Below, piece after piece: positions 1-10,388 of a DNA stretch of 64,000 nucleotides. The stretch's first letter is position 1; every line of letters begins with the position of its first letter. A program made the position numbers and the translations under genes. The stretch spans positions 682,001-746,000 of the forward strand of contig NZ_CP065410.1 of NCBI RefSeq assembly GCF_020544405.1. Direction: 5' to 3'. Under the pieces are notes generated by a model, which did no database searches, was not told where the DNA came from, and worked only from the letters and a program-made list of their open reading frames with translations. This DNA is from Pseudomonas sp. IAC-BECa141 (lineage in GTDB: Bacteria > Pseudomonadota > Gammaproteobacteria > Pseudomonadales > Pseudomonadaceae).

Positions 1-2988
1 TCTCTGGACTGGTCGAGGTTCACGCGACGAGTGTTCAAGCCGATCTACGAGTTTGTCCGCAGCCAACCCCGGCATCTGCTCGATCTGGACGAAATGGTTG
101 CCGATTACTGTCGCGGCGAACTCAAGCGTTTCGTCCGCATGGAGTCCGGCCTGCTCGATGTCTTGAACAATGGCTTCAAAGCGCAATTTACCGATGCGAT
201 GAGCCGGTTTGCGGCCATCGAAACCCTGAGCGAGCAGTTCAACGAACTCAATCGGTTGCAGGAGTGGGTGGGGTCCGAGCCGACCGTGTTCAACGGCGGA
301 ACAGCACGCTCGGAAGTGGCTGAAGCGCTGATGAGCAGTTGGCGCAGCGGGTTGCTTCAGCGCTATGGCACACGCACTGAAAGCGTGTTTTACAACCTGT
401 ATGTCAGTTTTCCCAACGACGCCTCGGTGCTGGATATCGCCGGTTCGCCGATGGAGAGTCTGCCAACCTTATCTCCTGAAGGTTTCAACCATGTCCGCAA
501 CCTGTATCTGGCAGGGTTAAAGGCCCCGCTGGAGCAAATGCGCGGTTTTCTCCGTACTTTCCAGCACCTCGATACGCTGGATCTGAGCGATTGCAATCTG
601 TCTGCGTTGCCGCTGGAGCCAGGTGATCTGCCGACGCTGGAAACCCTGAACCTGCATGACAATCCATTGAGCAATATTGATGTGCGCGGCATGAACCGAC
701 TGAGGGCGCTCGACCTGAGCAAGACTGCCATTGATCAATGGCCGACCGGTGCCGAGACGCTGCCCGAGCTGACCTGGCTGGATCTCAGTGACAGCCGCCT
801 GACGTCGTTACCGCAGGCGTTGCTGTCTCGTGATCAGCTGTTGCTCGACACCAGCCTGACCGACACTCCGCTGAGTCCGCAGGCGCGTGCCGATCTCGCT
901 GCTGCCCGGTCGCGGATCGAGGACAGCCATGGCCTGGTCGCCGGCTCGCTGCAACGCTTTGCACTGGAAGAGCCGCGTCACCGGACACCGCCCATGGAAA
1001 GCGGCTCGGTGGTTGCTCGACGCCTGTTGCCGCTGCCACCGTTGCCGACGGGCGAAGGTCCGGTAACGTGGGAAGCGCGTTTGCGGCGGCTGCGCCCGGA
1101 TTACGACGCCGCCCGTGCGCAGACGTCCATTGAACAGATGCGGGACGCCGGCCTGGTCGATACACAGATCAGTGCCCGGATCGCGCAATGGGAGCAGTCA
1201 TTCGAGTCGCTCACCCGGCGCCTGAACGACTGGCTGTTCACCCATGAAACCCGGGGCACGCACTGGGTCGTATCGTCGCGCAGCCGCCAGCTCGCCGCGC
1301 AGCGCATCATCAGGTGCTGGCGCGAAGGTTCGATTGACTGGAACGGCGTGGCAGATCACGAATTGAGCCTCGACGGTCTACAGGTGGGTAATCTGCCTGA
1401 GCTGGTCGAGTCAATGCCTGCGGTGAGCAACCTGAATCTGTCCGGGGTCAAGCTGACCACAAGTGGTTCGAACGGGTTTCTCGGGGCATTTACGCAGCTG
1501 CGTCGGCTCAGTCTCAGCGGCAACCATCTGTTGGCAATTCCTGAACCTGTTGCGCAGATGCGCTTGCTGGAACGGCTTGAGCTGTCGTCCACGGGCCTGG
1601 CGCAATCCACACCCATGTATCCGATCCTTCAGGGGCTGGAGCAATTGCGCTGGCTGGATCTGAGCCATAACAGCCTGTACACGTTCGATGTCACTGGCCT
1701 CGGGCGGCTGGAACGGCTGGACCTGCGTGACAATCTGCTGGCTGCCTGGCCTGACGGTGTATTGCAGTTGCCGAATCTGCAAGCGGTCGATCTGAGCAGC
1801 AACGAAATCGCGTCGATTCCTTCCGAGCTGTATGACGGCACTCATACCGCGCTGATCGCGAGCAGCAACCTGTCGGAGAATTACGAAATATCGCAGCAAA
1901 GCCTTGTCCGGTTGCGAGCGTACGCCGATACCCAGGGACGCCATGAGGTGCTGGGCATTACCTATGCCGACATCGACCGGATGATCGATGACATGGATAG
2001 CACCACTGAAAGCGACGGTGAGGGTGCGGGGCTCGAGAGCGAGCCGGAGCCGGATGAAGTTCTTTTGACGCCTGCTCAAGGCATCCTCGAACAACAGGCC
2101 GCTCCGTGGATGGAAAGCGTTGCCCAGGAGGATGTCGCGTCATATCGGATGATGTGGCAGCGATTGGCTGGCGAACCCGACAACGCTGCGTTCTTCCATC
2201 TGTTGTCGCGGATGCCGGATACCGAAGAGTTCCGGGTTTTTCGTGCCGACCTGACCCGGCGAGTATGGAAAATCGTCGAGACGATCGATGGCAGCCAGGA
2301 GCTGCGCGACACGGTATTTTCCATGGCGACCACTCACTCCACCTGTGTCGACGGGCGAACCCTGGCGTTCAGTGAAATCGAGGTCAAGGTGTTCGAATAC
2401 AACGCATTGCGCCATTTGCAGCCCGGCCTTGCGGAAAAGGGACGCGCCTTGCTCGACTTGTCACGGCAGCTGTTCCGTCTGGGCGAGGTGGAAAAACTCG
2501 CCACCCGCAGCATGGACCGTCATGCCGATCCGGCGGAGGTGCGTCTGCAGTATCGAATCGGCCTGACCTCAGGCTGGGAGGATGGATTGCAGCTCCCGGG
2601 TCAGCCCGGCCAGATGCGGTTCGCCCGGCCGATCAGGGGCGAAGAGCTGGCAGCCGCGCGTGCTGCGGTGGTGAAGGCCGAGAAAAGCGTGCGGTTCTAT
2701 GAGGACCTGATCAGCCGCGAATACTGGGTGCAATACCTGAACGAGAAATATCCGGAGGCGTTCGCCGCGCTTGGCCGCCATGCCGATGAGCAACTCGAAA
2801 GCCTGGAAGGTGAACACGAAGACGTGAGCAGCACAGCCTATCGCGAGGCGGTGCAGATGCTTGAGGTCGAGCGCAGCATTGAGCGCAATACGAAACTGAT
2901 CGAGTTGTCGCACCTTGAGACCGGCGAACCGATGCCCACCGCCACCGAGGGCACTTCGCAAGACCTGATGAACGCTTCCGCTCGATGA
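1..2988 (+). CDS. LRR effector with NEL-type E3 ubiquitin ligase domain (5' end outside window)
   Basis: The reading frame is open from base 1, so the start lies upstream; the GTG at 31 is only an internal codon. 995 residues are visible. Two leucine-rich-repeat blocks (about residues 155-295 and 457-620, with recurring LxxLxLxxN-type units) flank a helical linker. The C-terminal region (about 710-990) looks like a NEL domain, the IpaH/SspH/SlrP class of E3 ligase, which uses a catalytic Cys in a CxD motif; here CVD has its Cys codon at 2344-2346 (residue 782). Family knowledge: such proteins transfer ubiquitin to host proteins after secretion. Pseudomonas versions are often very large with extra N-terminal toxin-like domains, so a big missing N-terminus is likely. 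A strong hairpin follows the stop. Secretion route and target are unknown. Confidence 0.8.
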   Translation, partial: SLDWSRFTRRVFKPIYEFVRSQPRHLLDLDEMVADYCRGELKRFVRMESGLLDVLNNGFKAQFTDAMSRFAAIETLSEQFNELNRLQEWVGSEPTVFNGGTARSEVAEALMSSWRSGLLQRYGTRTESVFYNLYVSFPNDASVLDIAGSPMESLPTLSPEGFNHVRNLYLAGLKAPLEQMRGFLRTFQHLDTLDLSDCNLSALPLEPGDLPTLETLNLHDNPLSNIDVRGMNRLRALDLSKTAIDQWPTGAETLPELTWLDLSDSRLTSLPQALLSRDQLLLDTSLTDTPLSPQARADLAAARSRIEDSHGLVAGSLQRFALEEPRHRTPPMESGSVVARRLLPLPPLPTGEGPVTWEARLRRLRPDYDAARAQTSIEQMRDAGLVDTQISARIAQWEQSFESLTRRLNDWLFTHETRGTHWVVSSRSRQLAAQRIIRCWREGSIDWNGVADHELSLDGLQVGNLPELVESMPAVSNLNLSGVKLTTSGSNGFLGAFTQLRRLSLSGNHLLAIPEPVAQMRLLERLELSSTGLAQSTPMYPILQGLEQLRWLDLSHNSLYTFDVTGLGRLERLDLRDNLLAAWPDGVLQLPNLQAVDLSSNEIASIPSELYDGTHTALIASSNLSENYEISQQSLVRLRAYADTQGRHEVLGITYADIDRMIDDMDSTTESDGEGAGLESEPEPDEVLLTPAQGILEQQAAPWMESVAQEDVASYRMMWQRLAGEPDNAAFFHLLSRMPDTEEFRVFRADLTRRVWKIVETIDGSQELRDTVFSMATTHSTCVDGRTLAFSEIEVKVFEYNALRHLQPGLAEKGRALLDLSRQLFRLGEVEKLATRSMDRHADPAEVRLQYRIGLTSGWEDGLQLPGQPGQMRFARPIRGEELAAARAAVVKAEKSVRFYEDLISREYWVQYLNEKYPEAFAALGRHADEQLESLEGEHEDVSSTAYREAVQMLEVERSIERNTKLIELSHLETGEPMPTATEGTSQDLMNASAR

Positions 2989-2995
2989 TCACCAC

Positions 2996-3030
2996 AGCCC
3001 TGGGCGTCGACTGTCTCGACGCCCAGGGCT
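2996..3030. terminator. Bidirectional terminator between effector gene and ureC
   Basis: Perfect 15-bp inverted repeat (arms 2996-3010 and 3016-3030) with a 5-nt loop, followed by TTGT on the plus strand. It sits between two convergent genes and can serve both. Confidence 0.8.
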
Positions 3031-3035
3031 TTGTC

Positions 3036-4736
3036 TCAGAACAGGAAGTAACGCTGCGCCATCGGCAGGGTTTCGGCCGGTTCACACCAGAGCAATACGC
3101 CGTCGGCCTTGACCTGATAGGTCTGTGGGTCGACGTCGATGTTGGGCAGGTAATCGTTGTGGATCAGGTCGGTTTTCTGCACGTCGCGACAACCTTTGAC
3201 CACGGCGATTTTCTTCTTCAGGCCCAATGCATCGGGCAGTCCCGCCTCCTGCGCGGCCTGGCTGATGAAGGTCAGGCTGGTGGCGTGCAGCGAGCCGCCG
3301 TAGCTGGCGAACATCGGGCGGTAGTGCACCGGTTGCGGGGTTGGAATCGAGGCATTGGCGTCGCCCATCAGGCTCGCGGCGATGGCACCGCCCTTGAGGA
3401 TCAGCGTCGGTTTCACGCCGAAGAACGCCGGGCGCCAGAGCACCAGATCGGCCCATTTGCCGACTTCCACCGAACCCACTTCATGGCTGATGCCGTGGGT
3501 GATCGCCGGGTTGATCGTGTACTTGGCGATGTAGCGCTTGGCGCGGAAGTTGTCGTTGCCTTCGCCGTCCTGCGCGAGCGGGCCGCGCTGTTTTTTCATT
3601 TTGTCGGCGGTCTGCCAGGTGCGCGTGATGACTTCGCCGACGCGGCCCATGGCCTGGCTGTCGGAGCTGATCATCGAGAACGCGCCGAGGTCGTGGAGGA
3701 TGTCTTCGGCGGCAATGGTTTCGCGGCGGATGCGGCTTTCGGCGAACGCCACGTCTTCGGCGATGCTCGGGTCGAGGTGATGGCAGACCATCAGCATGTC
3801 GAGGTGTTCGTCGATAGTGTTGCGGGTGAACGGCCGGGTCGGGTTGGTCGAACTCGGCAGCACGTTGGCGAAACCGCAGGCCTTGATGATGTCCGGCGCA
3901 TGGCCGCCGCCGGCACCTTCGGTGTGATAGGTGTGGATCGTGCGGCCCTTGAACGCGCCGAGGGTGGTTTCGACGAAACCGGATTCGTTGAGGGTGTCGG
4001 TGTGGATCGCCACCTGCACGTCGTACTGGTCGGCGACGCTCAGGCAGTTGTCGATGCTCGCCGGGGTGGTGCCCCAGTCCTCGTGGAGCTTGAGGCCGAT
4101 GGCGCCGGCCTTGACCTGTTCGATCAACGGCTCCGGCAGGCTGGCGTTGCCCTTGCCGGTGAGGCCGATGTTCATCGGGAACGCATCCGCTGCCTGGAGC
4201 ATCCGCGCCAGGTGCCACGGTCCGGAAGTGCAGGTGGTGGCGTTGGTGCCGGTGGCCGGGCCGGTGCCGCCGCCGATCATGGTGGTGACGCCGCTCATCA
4301 GCGCTTCTTCGATCTGCTGCGGGCAGATGAAGTGGATGTGGGTGTCGATGCCACCGGCGGTGAGGATCATGCCTTCGCCGGCGATCACTTCGCTGCTGGC
4401 GCCGATGGCGATGGTCACGCCGGGCTGCACGTCCGGGTTGCCGGCCTTGCCGATCGCGGCGATGCGCCCGTCCTTGAGGCCGACGTCGGCCTTGACGATG
4501 CCCCAGTGGTCGATGATCAACGCGTTGGTGATGACGGTGTCGACCACTTCGGCCGCCAGCAACTGGCTCTGGCCCTGGCCATCGCGGATCACTTTGCCGC
4601 CGCCGAATTTCACTTCTTCGCCGTAGGTGGTGAAGTCCTGCTCGACCTCGATCCACAGCTCGGTGTCGGCCAGGCGCACCTTGTCGCCGACGGTTGGGCC
4701 GAACATGTCGGCGTAGGCTTGTCTCGAGATTTTCAT
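3036..4736 (-). CDS. ureC: Urease subunit alpha
   Basis: Catalytic nickel subunit of urease, hydrolysing urea to ammonia and carbamate in the cytoplasm. Family motifs are intact: HIHF nickel ligands, the GLKLHEDWG segment with the carbamylated Lys (about K216), [10 protein letters not shown], and the CHHLDPS flap with the active-site Cys and His near residue 320. Two ATGs are possible, at 4742 and 4736. AAGG ends a normal distance before the second, giving 566 aa, the usual length, so 4736 is preferred. It is the last gene of the urease cluster, separated from ureB by a REP repeat. Confidence 0.97.
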   Translation of the reverse strand: MKISRQAYADMFGPTVGDKVRLADTELWIEVEQDFTTYGEEVKFGGGKVIRDGQGQSQLLAAEVVDTVITNALIIDHWGIVKADVGLKDGRIAAIGKAGNPDVQPGVTIAIGASSEVIAGEGMILTAGGIDTHIHFICPQQIEEALMSGVTTMIGGGTGPATGTNATTCTSGPWHLARMLQAADAFPMNIGLTGKGNASLPEPLIEQVKAGAIGLKLHEDWGTTPASIDNCLSVADQYDVQVAIHTDTLNESGFVETTLGAFKGRTIHTYHTEGAGGGHAPDIIKACGFANVLPSSTNPTRPFTRNTIDEHLDMLMVCHHLDPSIAEDVAFAESRIRRETIAAEDILHDLGAFSMISSDSQAMGRVGEVITRTWQTADKMKKQRGPLAQDGEGNDNFRAKRYIAKYTINPAITHGISHEVGSVEVGKWADLVLWRPAFFGVKPTLILKGGAIAASLMGDANASIPTPQPVHYRPMFASYGGSLHATSLTFISQAAQEAGLPDALGLKKKIAVVKGCRDVQKTDLIHNDYLPNIDVDPQTYQVKADGVLLWCEPAETLPMAQRYFLF

Positions 4737-4788
4737 GCGCATGCCTTGAGATTCAATTGTTTTTGAGACTGTTCGCTTCGCTCACAGA

Positions 4789-4853
4789 TTCGCGAGCAAG
4801 CTCGCTCCCACAGAGGGAATGCGATCACCTGTGGGAGCGAGCTTGCTCGCGAA
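4789..4853. repeat. REP doublet (REPIN) between ureB and ureC
   Basis: Two inverted copies of a 25-nt REP (4789-4813 and 4829-4853; core GTGGGAGCGAGCTTGCTCGC) around a short spacer. It lies inside the urease operon and could modulate transcript processing or attenuation. Confidence 0.9.
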
Positions 4854-4877
4854 GGGGCCTGCGCAAACGGTATAAAT

Positions 4878-5182
4878 TCAGAGGTCACCCATGACCCGCC
4901 CGGCAAACCCGAACACTCGGCGATGCCCGGCGTATTCCACCAGTTCCACCTCGCGGCTTTGTCCCGGCTCGAAGCGCACGGCGGTGCCCGCCGGGATGTT
5001 CAGGCGCATGCCACGGCTGGCGGCGCGGTCGAAGGTCAGGGCGTCGTTGGTTTCGAAAAAATGGTAGTGCGAGCCGACCTGGATCGGCCGGTCGCCGCTG
5101 TTCGCCACTTTCAGGCTGACCGTGCGACGACCGACGTTGAGTTCGATGTCGCCGGGCTGGATCCGGTATTCGCCGGGAATCA

Positions 5183-5183
<1 letters not shown>
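4878..5183 (-). CDS. ureB: Urease subunit beta
   Basis: 101-aa structural subunit of urease, the normal length. It begins [16 protein letters not shown] and contains the conserved [10 protein letters not shown] segment. Its ATG overlaps the TGA of the upstream acetyltransferase (ATGA), so the two are translationally linked. The open frame extends further upstream, but only this Met matches the family. Confidence 0.97.
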
Positions 5184-6255
<1,072 letters not shown>

Positions 6256-6264
6256 GGCGCGGCC

Positions 6265-6567
6265 TCAGACGATCGGTTGGTGGACAGTGACCAGTTTGGT
6301 GCCGTCGGGAAACGTCGCTTCGACCTGAATCTCCGGGATCATTTCCGGGATGCCTTCCATCACTTGATCGCGGGTCAGCAGGGTCGTGCCGTAATGCATC
6401 AGTTCGGCCACGGTCTGGCCGTCACGGGCGCCTTCAAGCAGCGCCGCCGAGATATAGGCCATGGCTTCCGGGTAGTTGAGCTTCACGCCACGGGCCAGTC
6501 GCCGCTCGGCAACGAGGCCGGCGGTGAAGATCAGCAGCTTGTCTTTTTCGCGTGGGGTCAGGTCCAT
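6265..6567 (-). CDS. ureA: Urease subunit gamma
   Basis: 100-aa smallest urease subunit, full length, starting [20 protein letters not shown] and ending VTVHQPIV. The start at 6567 is fixed by family length; the longer open frame runs into the REP repeat upstream. Because of the ureD frameshift, the extended ureD frame overlaps this start by 10 nt. Confidence 0.97.
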   Translation of the reverse strand: MDLTPREKDKLLIFTAGLVAERRLARGVKLNYPEAMAYISAALLEGARDGQTVAELMHYGTTLLTRDQVMEGIPEMIPEIQVEATFPDGTKLVTVHQPIV

Positions 6568-7562
6568 CGTAGAAATCCATTTGGGCAGATTGAAAAGGTC
6601 GGGACTGTTGGCACAGATCCCTGTGGGAGCGAGCTTGCTCGCGAAGACGTCGTCACACTCAGCATTTGAGGTGACTGATGCAACGCTTTCGCGAGCAAGC
6701 TCGCTCCCACAGAAAAGCATGTTTCAGGTATTCCAGATTCGGGGGGCAGGGCTTCCCGGCCGAGCAGTGCCGGACGTAGCAATCGCCAGAGTTCGATCAT
6801 CCAGGCCCGCGCCAGCAACGCTTCGCTGGCCAGGCAACGGGCGACCAAAAGACCGGGCAACTGCGTCAGATCCCCGCGCACGTCGTGGCCCAGCGAGCGG
6901 CAGCGCTCCAGCCGTTCGGCATCGATCTCGCCGGTCACCAGCAACGTCGCGAACACCGGATTGCCATCCAGCCCGATCGGCGAATCAAGCAAACCGTCGG
7001 CGCCGACGATGCGCTGGCGTTCGTGCCAAAGCAGTCGGCCATCGCGGCGAATATCCAGATGCGCCTGAAAATGCCCAAGATCGAAACGCTCGCCACTGGC
7101 CGGACGACCCAGCGCTATCACGTCCCAGTAGAACAGGCGCGCATCGCCTTCAAGATCGATCGAGGTCGCAAGTTCCGCCTGGGCGGCGCTGTAGACGATG
7201 GTTTCCTGGGGCAGCCATTCCAGTGTCGCGCCATCAGCAATATGCAGGTTCAGCGACTGATAGGCGGGGCCTGCCGCGCGATACCACTTGGCCGCGCCGG
7301 GGCTGGTGATCTGCGCCCAGGCGCCTTGTTCGACGCGGGCGCTGATGTCGAGCCGGTCACCGCCGGCAATTCCGCCCGGCGGGTGGACAACGATGTGCTG
7401 GCAGACCTCGGGCCCTTCGGCGTACAGATGCTTTTGCACCCGCAACGGGCCTAAGTGCCGGCGTCGGGTCGGCCGCGTGCAATCGCCGAAGCGGGCATAG
7501 GCCAGCTCCAGCTCGGCGTGCCAGCTCGGGGTAAACAGGGCAGTCGCAACAGGTAAGTTCAT
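6558..7562 (-). CDS. ureD: Urease accessory protein UreD with frameshifted C-terminus
   Basis: UreD assists nickel insertion into apo-urease together with UreF and UreG. The first ~273 residues are typical ([37 protein letters not shown]). Near the end the frame reads [10 protein letters not shown], but the +1 frame gives LPPRIWNT followed by a stop at 6724-6726, the usual UreD ending. One extra C in the run of six C (minus strand, near 6741-6746) would restore a 279-aa protein. As written, the ORF is 334 aa and its last ~55 residues encode the REP region. Either a homopolymer sequencing error or a real mutation. It is the first urease gene, 43 nt after urtE. Confidence 0.9.
   Translation of the reverse strand: MNLPVATALFTPSWHAELELAYARFGDCTRPTRRRHLGPLRVQKHLYAEGPEVCQHIVVHPPGGIAGGDRLDISARVEQGAWAQITSPGAAKWYRAAGPAYQSLNLHIADGATLEWLPQETIVYSAAQAELATSIDLEGDARLFYWDVIALGRPASGERFDLGHFQAHLDIRRDGRLLWHERQRIVGADGLLDSPIGLDGNPVFATLLVTGEIDAERLERCRSLGHDVRGDLTQLPGLLVARCLASEALLARAWMIELWRLLRPALLGREALPPESGIPETCFSVGASLLAKALHQSPQMLSVTTSSRASSLPQGSVPTVPTFSICPNGFLRWT
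6621..6712. repeat. REP doublet (REPIN) between ureD and ureA
   Basis: Inverted REP copies at 6621-6645 and 6688-6712 with the same core as the repeat before ureC. In the present sequence the frameshifted ureD frame translates through it. Confidence 0.92.
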
Positions 7563-7605
7563 GTTTTCTGATTATCGTTAGGACGCTACAGATTAGACCG
7601 TAACC

Positions 7606-8304
7606 TCAAATAGTCACCAGCCCGCGTACACCTTCGGCTTCCATATTCTCGCCCCGGCCCTGCTGCACGATCTCGCCCCGGGACATCACCAGGTACTGAT
7701 CGGCCAGTTCGGCGGCGAAATCGTAGAACTGCTCCACCAGCAGAATCGCCATGTCGCCACGGGCCGCGAGCTTCTTGATCACCGCGCCGATTTCCTTGAT
7801 CACCGACGGCTGAATGCCCTCGGTTGGCTCGTCGAGGATCAGCAACCGTGGACGGCTGGCCAGCGCGCGGCCGATCGCGAGCTGCTGTTGCTGACCGCCG
7901 GACAGGTCGCCACCGCGCCGCTGTTTCATTTGCAGCAGCACCGGGAACAGCTCGTAGATGAACGCCGGAACCTCTTTGGCTTCGCTGCCGGGAAAGCGCG
8001 ACAGGCCCATCAGCAGGTTCTCTTCCACTGTCAGCCGGCCGAAGATTTCCCGGCCCTGGGGCACGTAGGCGATGCCGGCGTGCACCCGTTGATGCGGCTT
8101 GTACGTGGTGATCGCTTGGCCTTCCCAGTTCACCGCGCCTTCCTTGGCCGGCAGCAGGCCCATCAGGCATTTGAGCAACGTGGTCTTGCCCACGCCGTTG
8201 CGCCCGAGCAGGCAGGTCACTTCGCCGACCTTCACGTCAAAGCTCAGGCCGCGCAGGATGTGGCTACCGCCGTAGTACTGGTGCAGCTTGTCGACTTGCA
8301 GCAT
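7606..8304 (-). CDS. urtE: Urea ABC transporter ATP-binding protein UrtE
   Basis: 232-aa ATPase of the branched-chain-amino-acid (LivF-like) class, one of two energising subunits of the high-affinity urea importer. Walker A GRNGVGKTT, signature LSGGQQQ, Walker B LLILDEP and the switch His are visible. The start at 8304 (MLQVDKLHQYYGG) follows GGGGAG; the longer open frame upstream only translates a repeat. Neighbours urtD and ureD support urea rather than amino acids as substrate. Confidence 0.95.
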   Translation of the reverse strand: MLQVDKLHQYYGGSHILRGLSFDVKVGEVTCLLGRNGVGKTTLLKCLMGLLPAKEGAVNWEGQAITTYKPHQRVHAGIAYVPQGREIFGRLTVEENLLMGLSRFPGSEAKEVPAFIYELFPVLLQMKQRRGGDLSGGQQQQLAIGRALASRPRLLILDEPTEGIQPSVIKEIGAVIKKLAARGDMAILLVEQFYDFAAELADQYLVMSRGEIVQQGRGENMEAEGVRGLVTI

Positions 8305-8322
8305 GTTCAAATTCTCCCCGGT

Positions 8323-8431
8323 GATCGTTCCCACGCTCTGCGTGGGAATGCATCTCGTGACGCTCCGCGTCACATAACGGCGGACGCGGAGCGTCCATGG
8401 CGGCGTTCCCACGCAGAGCGTGGGAACGATC
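8323..8431. repeat. Second-family palindromic repeat between urtD and urtE
   Basis: About 109 nt with outer inverted arms (GATCGTTCCCACGCTCTGCG and its complement) and an inner inverted pair (GACGCTCCGCGTC / GACGCGGAGCGTC). Unrelated to the GTGGGAGCGAGC REP family; a related copy lies upstream of urtB. Confidence 0.88.
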
Positions 8432-8442
8432 TGATTTCCTCT

Positions 8443-9312
8443 TCAGCGGCCGAGATAGACTTCGATCACGCGCTCGTTGTCCTGCACCTGTTCCAGTGAT
8501 CCTTCGGCCAGCACGCTGCCCTGATGCAGCACGGTGACGTGGTCGGCGATCGAGCCGACGAAGCCCATGTCGTGTTCCACCACCATCAGCGAATGCTTGC
8601 CCGCGAGCGACTTGAACAGTTCGGCGGTGAACTCGGTTTCGGCATCGGTCATGCCCGCCACCGGTTCGTCGAGCAGCAGCAGTTGCGGGTCCTGCATCAG
8701 CAACATGCCGATCTCCAGAAACTGTTTCTGCCCGTGGGACAGCAGCCCCGCCGGACGATTGACCGAGGAGGTCAGGCGAATGGTGTCGAGCACTTCGCTG
8801 ATCCGGTCTTTCTGCTCGCCGCTCAACTTCGCCCGCAGGCTGGCCCACACCGACTTGTCGGTCTTCTGCGCCAGCTCCAGGTTCTCGAACACGCTCAAGG
8901 CTTCGAACACCGTCGGTTTCTGGAACTTGCGACCGATGCCGGCCTGGGCGATCTGCACTTCGCTCATCTGCGTCAGGTCGAGGGTTTCGCCGAACCAGGC
9001 CTTGCCGTGGCTCGGGCGGGTCTTGCCGGTGATCACGTCCATCAGCGTGGTCTTGCCCGCGCCGTTGGGGCCGATGATGCAGCGCAATTCGCCGACGCCG
9101 ATGTACAGGTTCAGATTGTTCAACGCCCGAAAGCCATCGAAGCTGACGCTGATGTCTTCCAGGGTCAGGATCGTGCCGTGACGGGTGTCGAGGCCCGGAC
9201 CGACGCGTTGCCCGAGGCCGATCGAGTCGCGGCTGGTGCCTTCGTCCTTGTTGGGCTCCACCGGGAAAAAGGCCGGTTCCAGCATGAATTCAGCGCTCGC
9301 CGTGACTCTCAT
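8443..9312 (-). CDS. urtD: Urea ABC transporter ATP-binding protein UrtD
   Basis: 289-aa LivG-like ATPase. An N-terminal extension of about 45 residues, typical of UrtD, precedes the ABC domain with Walker A GPNGAGKTT, signature LSHGQKQ, Walker B LLLLDEP and the EHDMGFV switch. The start at 9312 overlaps the urtC stop by 4 nt (ATGA), so translation is probably coupled. Confidence 0.95.
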   Translation of the reverse strand: MRVTASAEFMLEPAFFPVEPNKDEGTSRDSIGLGQRVGPGLDTRHGTILTLEDISVSFDGFRALNNLNLYIGVGELRCIIGPNGAGKTTLMDVITGKTRPSHGKAWFGETLDLTQMSEVQIAQAGIGRKFQKPTVFEALSVFENLELAQKTDKSVWASLRAKLSGEQKDRISEVLDTIRLTSSVNRPAGLLSHGQKQFLEIGMLLMQDPQLLLLDEPVAGMTDAETEFTAELFKSLAGKHSLMVVEHDMGFVGSIADHVTVLHQGSVLAEGSLEQVQDNERVIEVYLGR

Positions 9313-10388
9313 GATTCACCTCGTTTCTTCAGCAGACCGATCACGCCTTTGGGCAGGTACAACGTCACGACGATGAACAGCGCGCCGAGGAAGAACAGCC
9401 AGTATTCGGGGAAGGCCACGGTGAACCAGCTCTTCATGCCGTTGACCACGCCGGCGCCGAGCAGCGGGCCGATCAGGGTGCCGCGTCCGCCCAAGGCTAC
9501 CCACACGGCGGCTTCGATCGAGTTGGTCGGCGACATTTCGCTCGGGTTGATGATCCCCACCTGCGGCACGTACAACGCACCGGCCAGACCACACAACACC
9601 GCGCTCAAGACCCAGACGAACAGCTTGAAACCGCGCGGGTCGTAGCCACAGAACATCAGGCGGTTTTCCGCATCGCGCAGCGCCGTCAGTACCCGGCCGA
9701 ACTTGCTGCGGGCCAGGCGCCAGCCGATGAACAGACTCGCCACCAGCAGCAACACCGTTGCCAGAAACAGCACCGCGCGAGTGCCGGGTTCGGTGATGCC
9801 GAAACCGAGGATCGTGCGGAAATTGGTGAAGCCGTTGTTGCCGCCGAAGCCGGTCTCGTTGCGGAAAAACAGCAGCATCCCGGCGAAGGTCAGGGCCTGG
9901 GTCATGATCGAGAAATACACGCCCTTGATCCGCGAGCGGAAGGCGAAAAACCCGAACACCAGCGCCAGCAGTCCCGGTGCCAACACCACCAGGCACATTG
10001 CCCAGAGGAAGTTGCCGGTGCCGCTCCAGTACCACGGCAATTCGGTCCACGACAGGAAGGTCATGAACGCCGGCAGGCCATCACCGGCAGCCTGACGCAT
10101 CAGGTACATGCCCATCGCATAACCGCCGAGGGCGAAGAACAGACCGTGGCCCAGCGACAGCAGACCTGCGTAACCCCAGACCAGATCCAGTGCCAGGGCG
10201 ACGATGGCGTAGCAGAGAATCTTGCCGACCAGTGTCAGGGTGTAAGCCGAGACATGCAGCGCACTGTCTGTCGGCAGCAGCGACAGCAGCGGCAGGGCGA
10301 TCAGCAATGCGAGAACGACCGCGCCGATGGCGAGCGTGACTTTCGGGCCGGCCTTTTGTGTGGCCGTGACTAGTAGAGGCTGGTTCAT
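9309..10388 (-). CDS. urtC: Urea ABC transporter permease UrtC
   Basis: 359-aa inner-membrane permease of the LivM type with about eight to ten hydrophobic segments, for example YTLTLVGKILCYAIVALALD and the loop WGYAGLLSLGHGLFFALGGY. The start MNQPLLVTATQKAGP at 10388 overlaps the urtB stop (ATGA). Pairs with UrtB to form the membrane channel of the urea importer. Confidence 0.95.
   Translation of the reverse strand: MNQPLLVTATQKAGPKVTLAIGAVVLALLIALPLLSLLPTDSALHVSAYTLTLVGKILCYAIVALALDLVWGYAGLLSLGHGLFFALGGYAMGMYLMRQAAGDGLPAFMTFLSWTELPWYWSGTGNFLWAMCLVVLAPGLLALVFGFFAFRSRIKGVYFSIMTQALTFAGMLLFFRNETGFGGNNGFTNFRTILGFGITEPGTRAVLFLATVLLLVASLFIGWRLARSKFGRVLTALRDAENRLMFCGYDPRGFKLFVWVLSAVLCGLAGALYVPQVGIINPSEMSPTNSIEAAVWVALGGRGTLIGPLLGAGVVNGMKSWFTVAFPEYWLFFLGALFIVVTLYLPKGVIGLLKKRGES

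Noticed and set aside
2985..4766. 593-aa plus-strand open frame antisense to ureC
   Set aside because: Shadow of a high-GC gene; composition is His/Asp/Val-biased and ureC is a certain family match.
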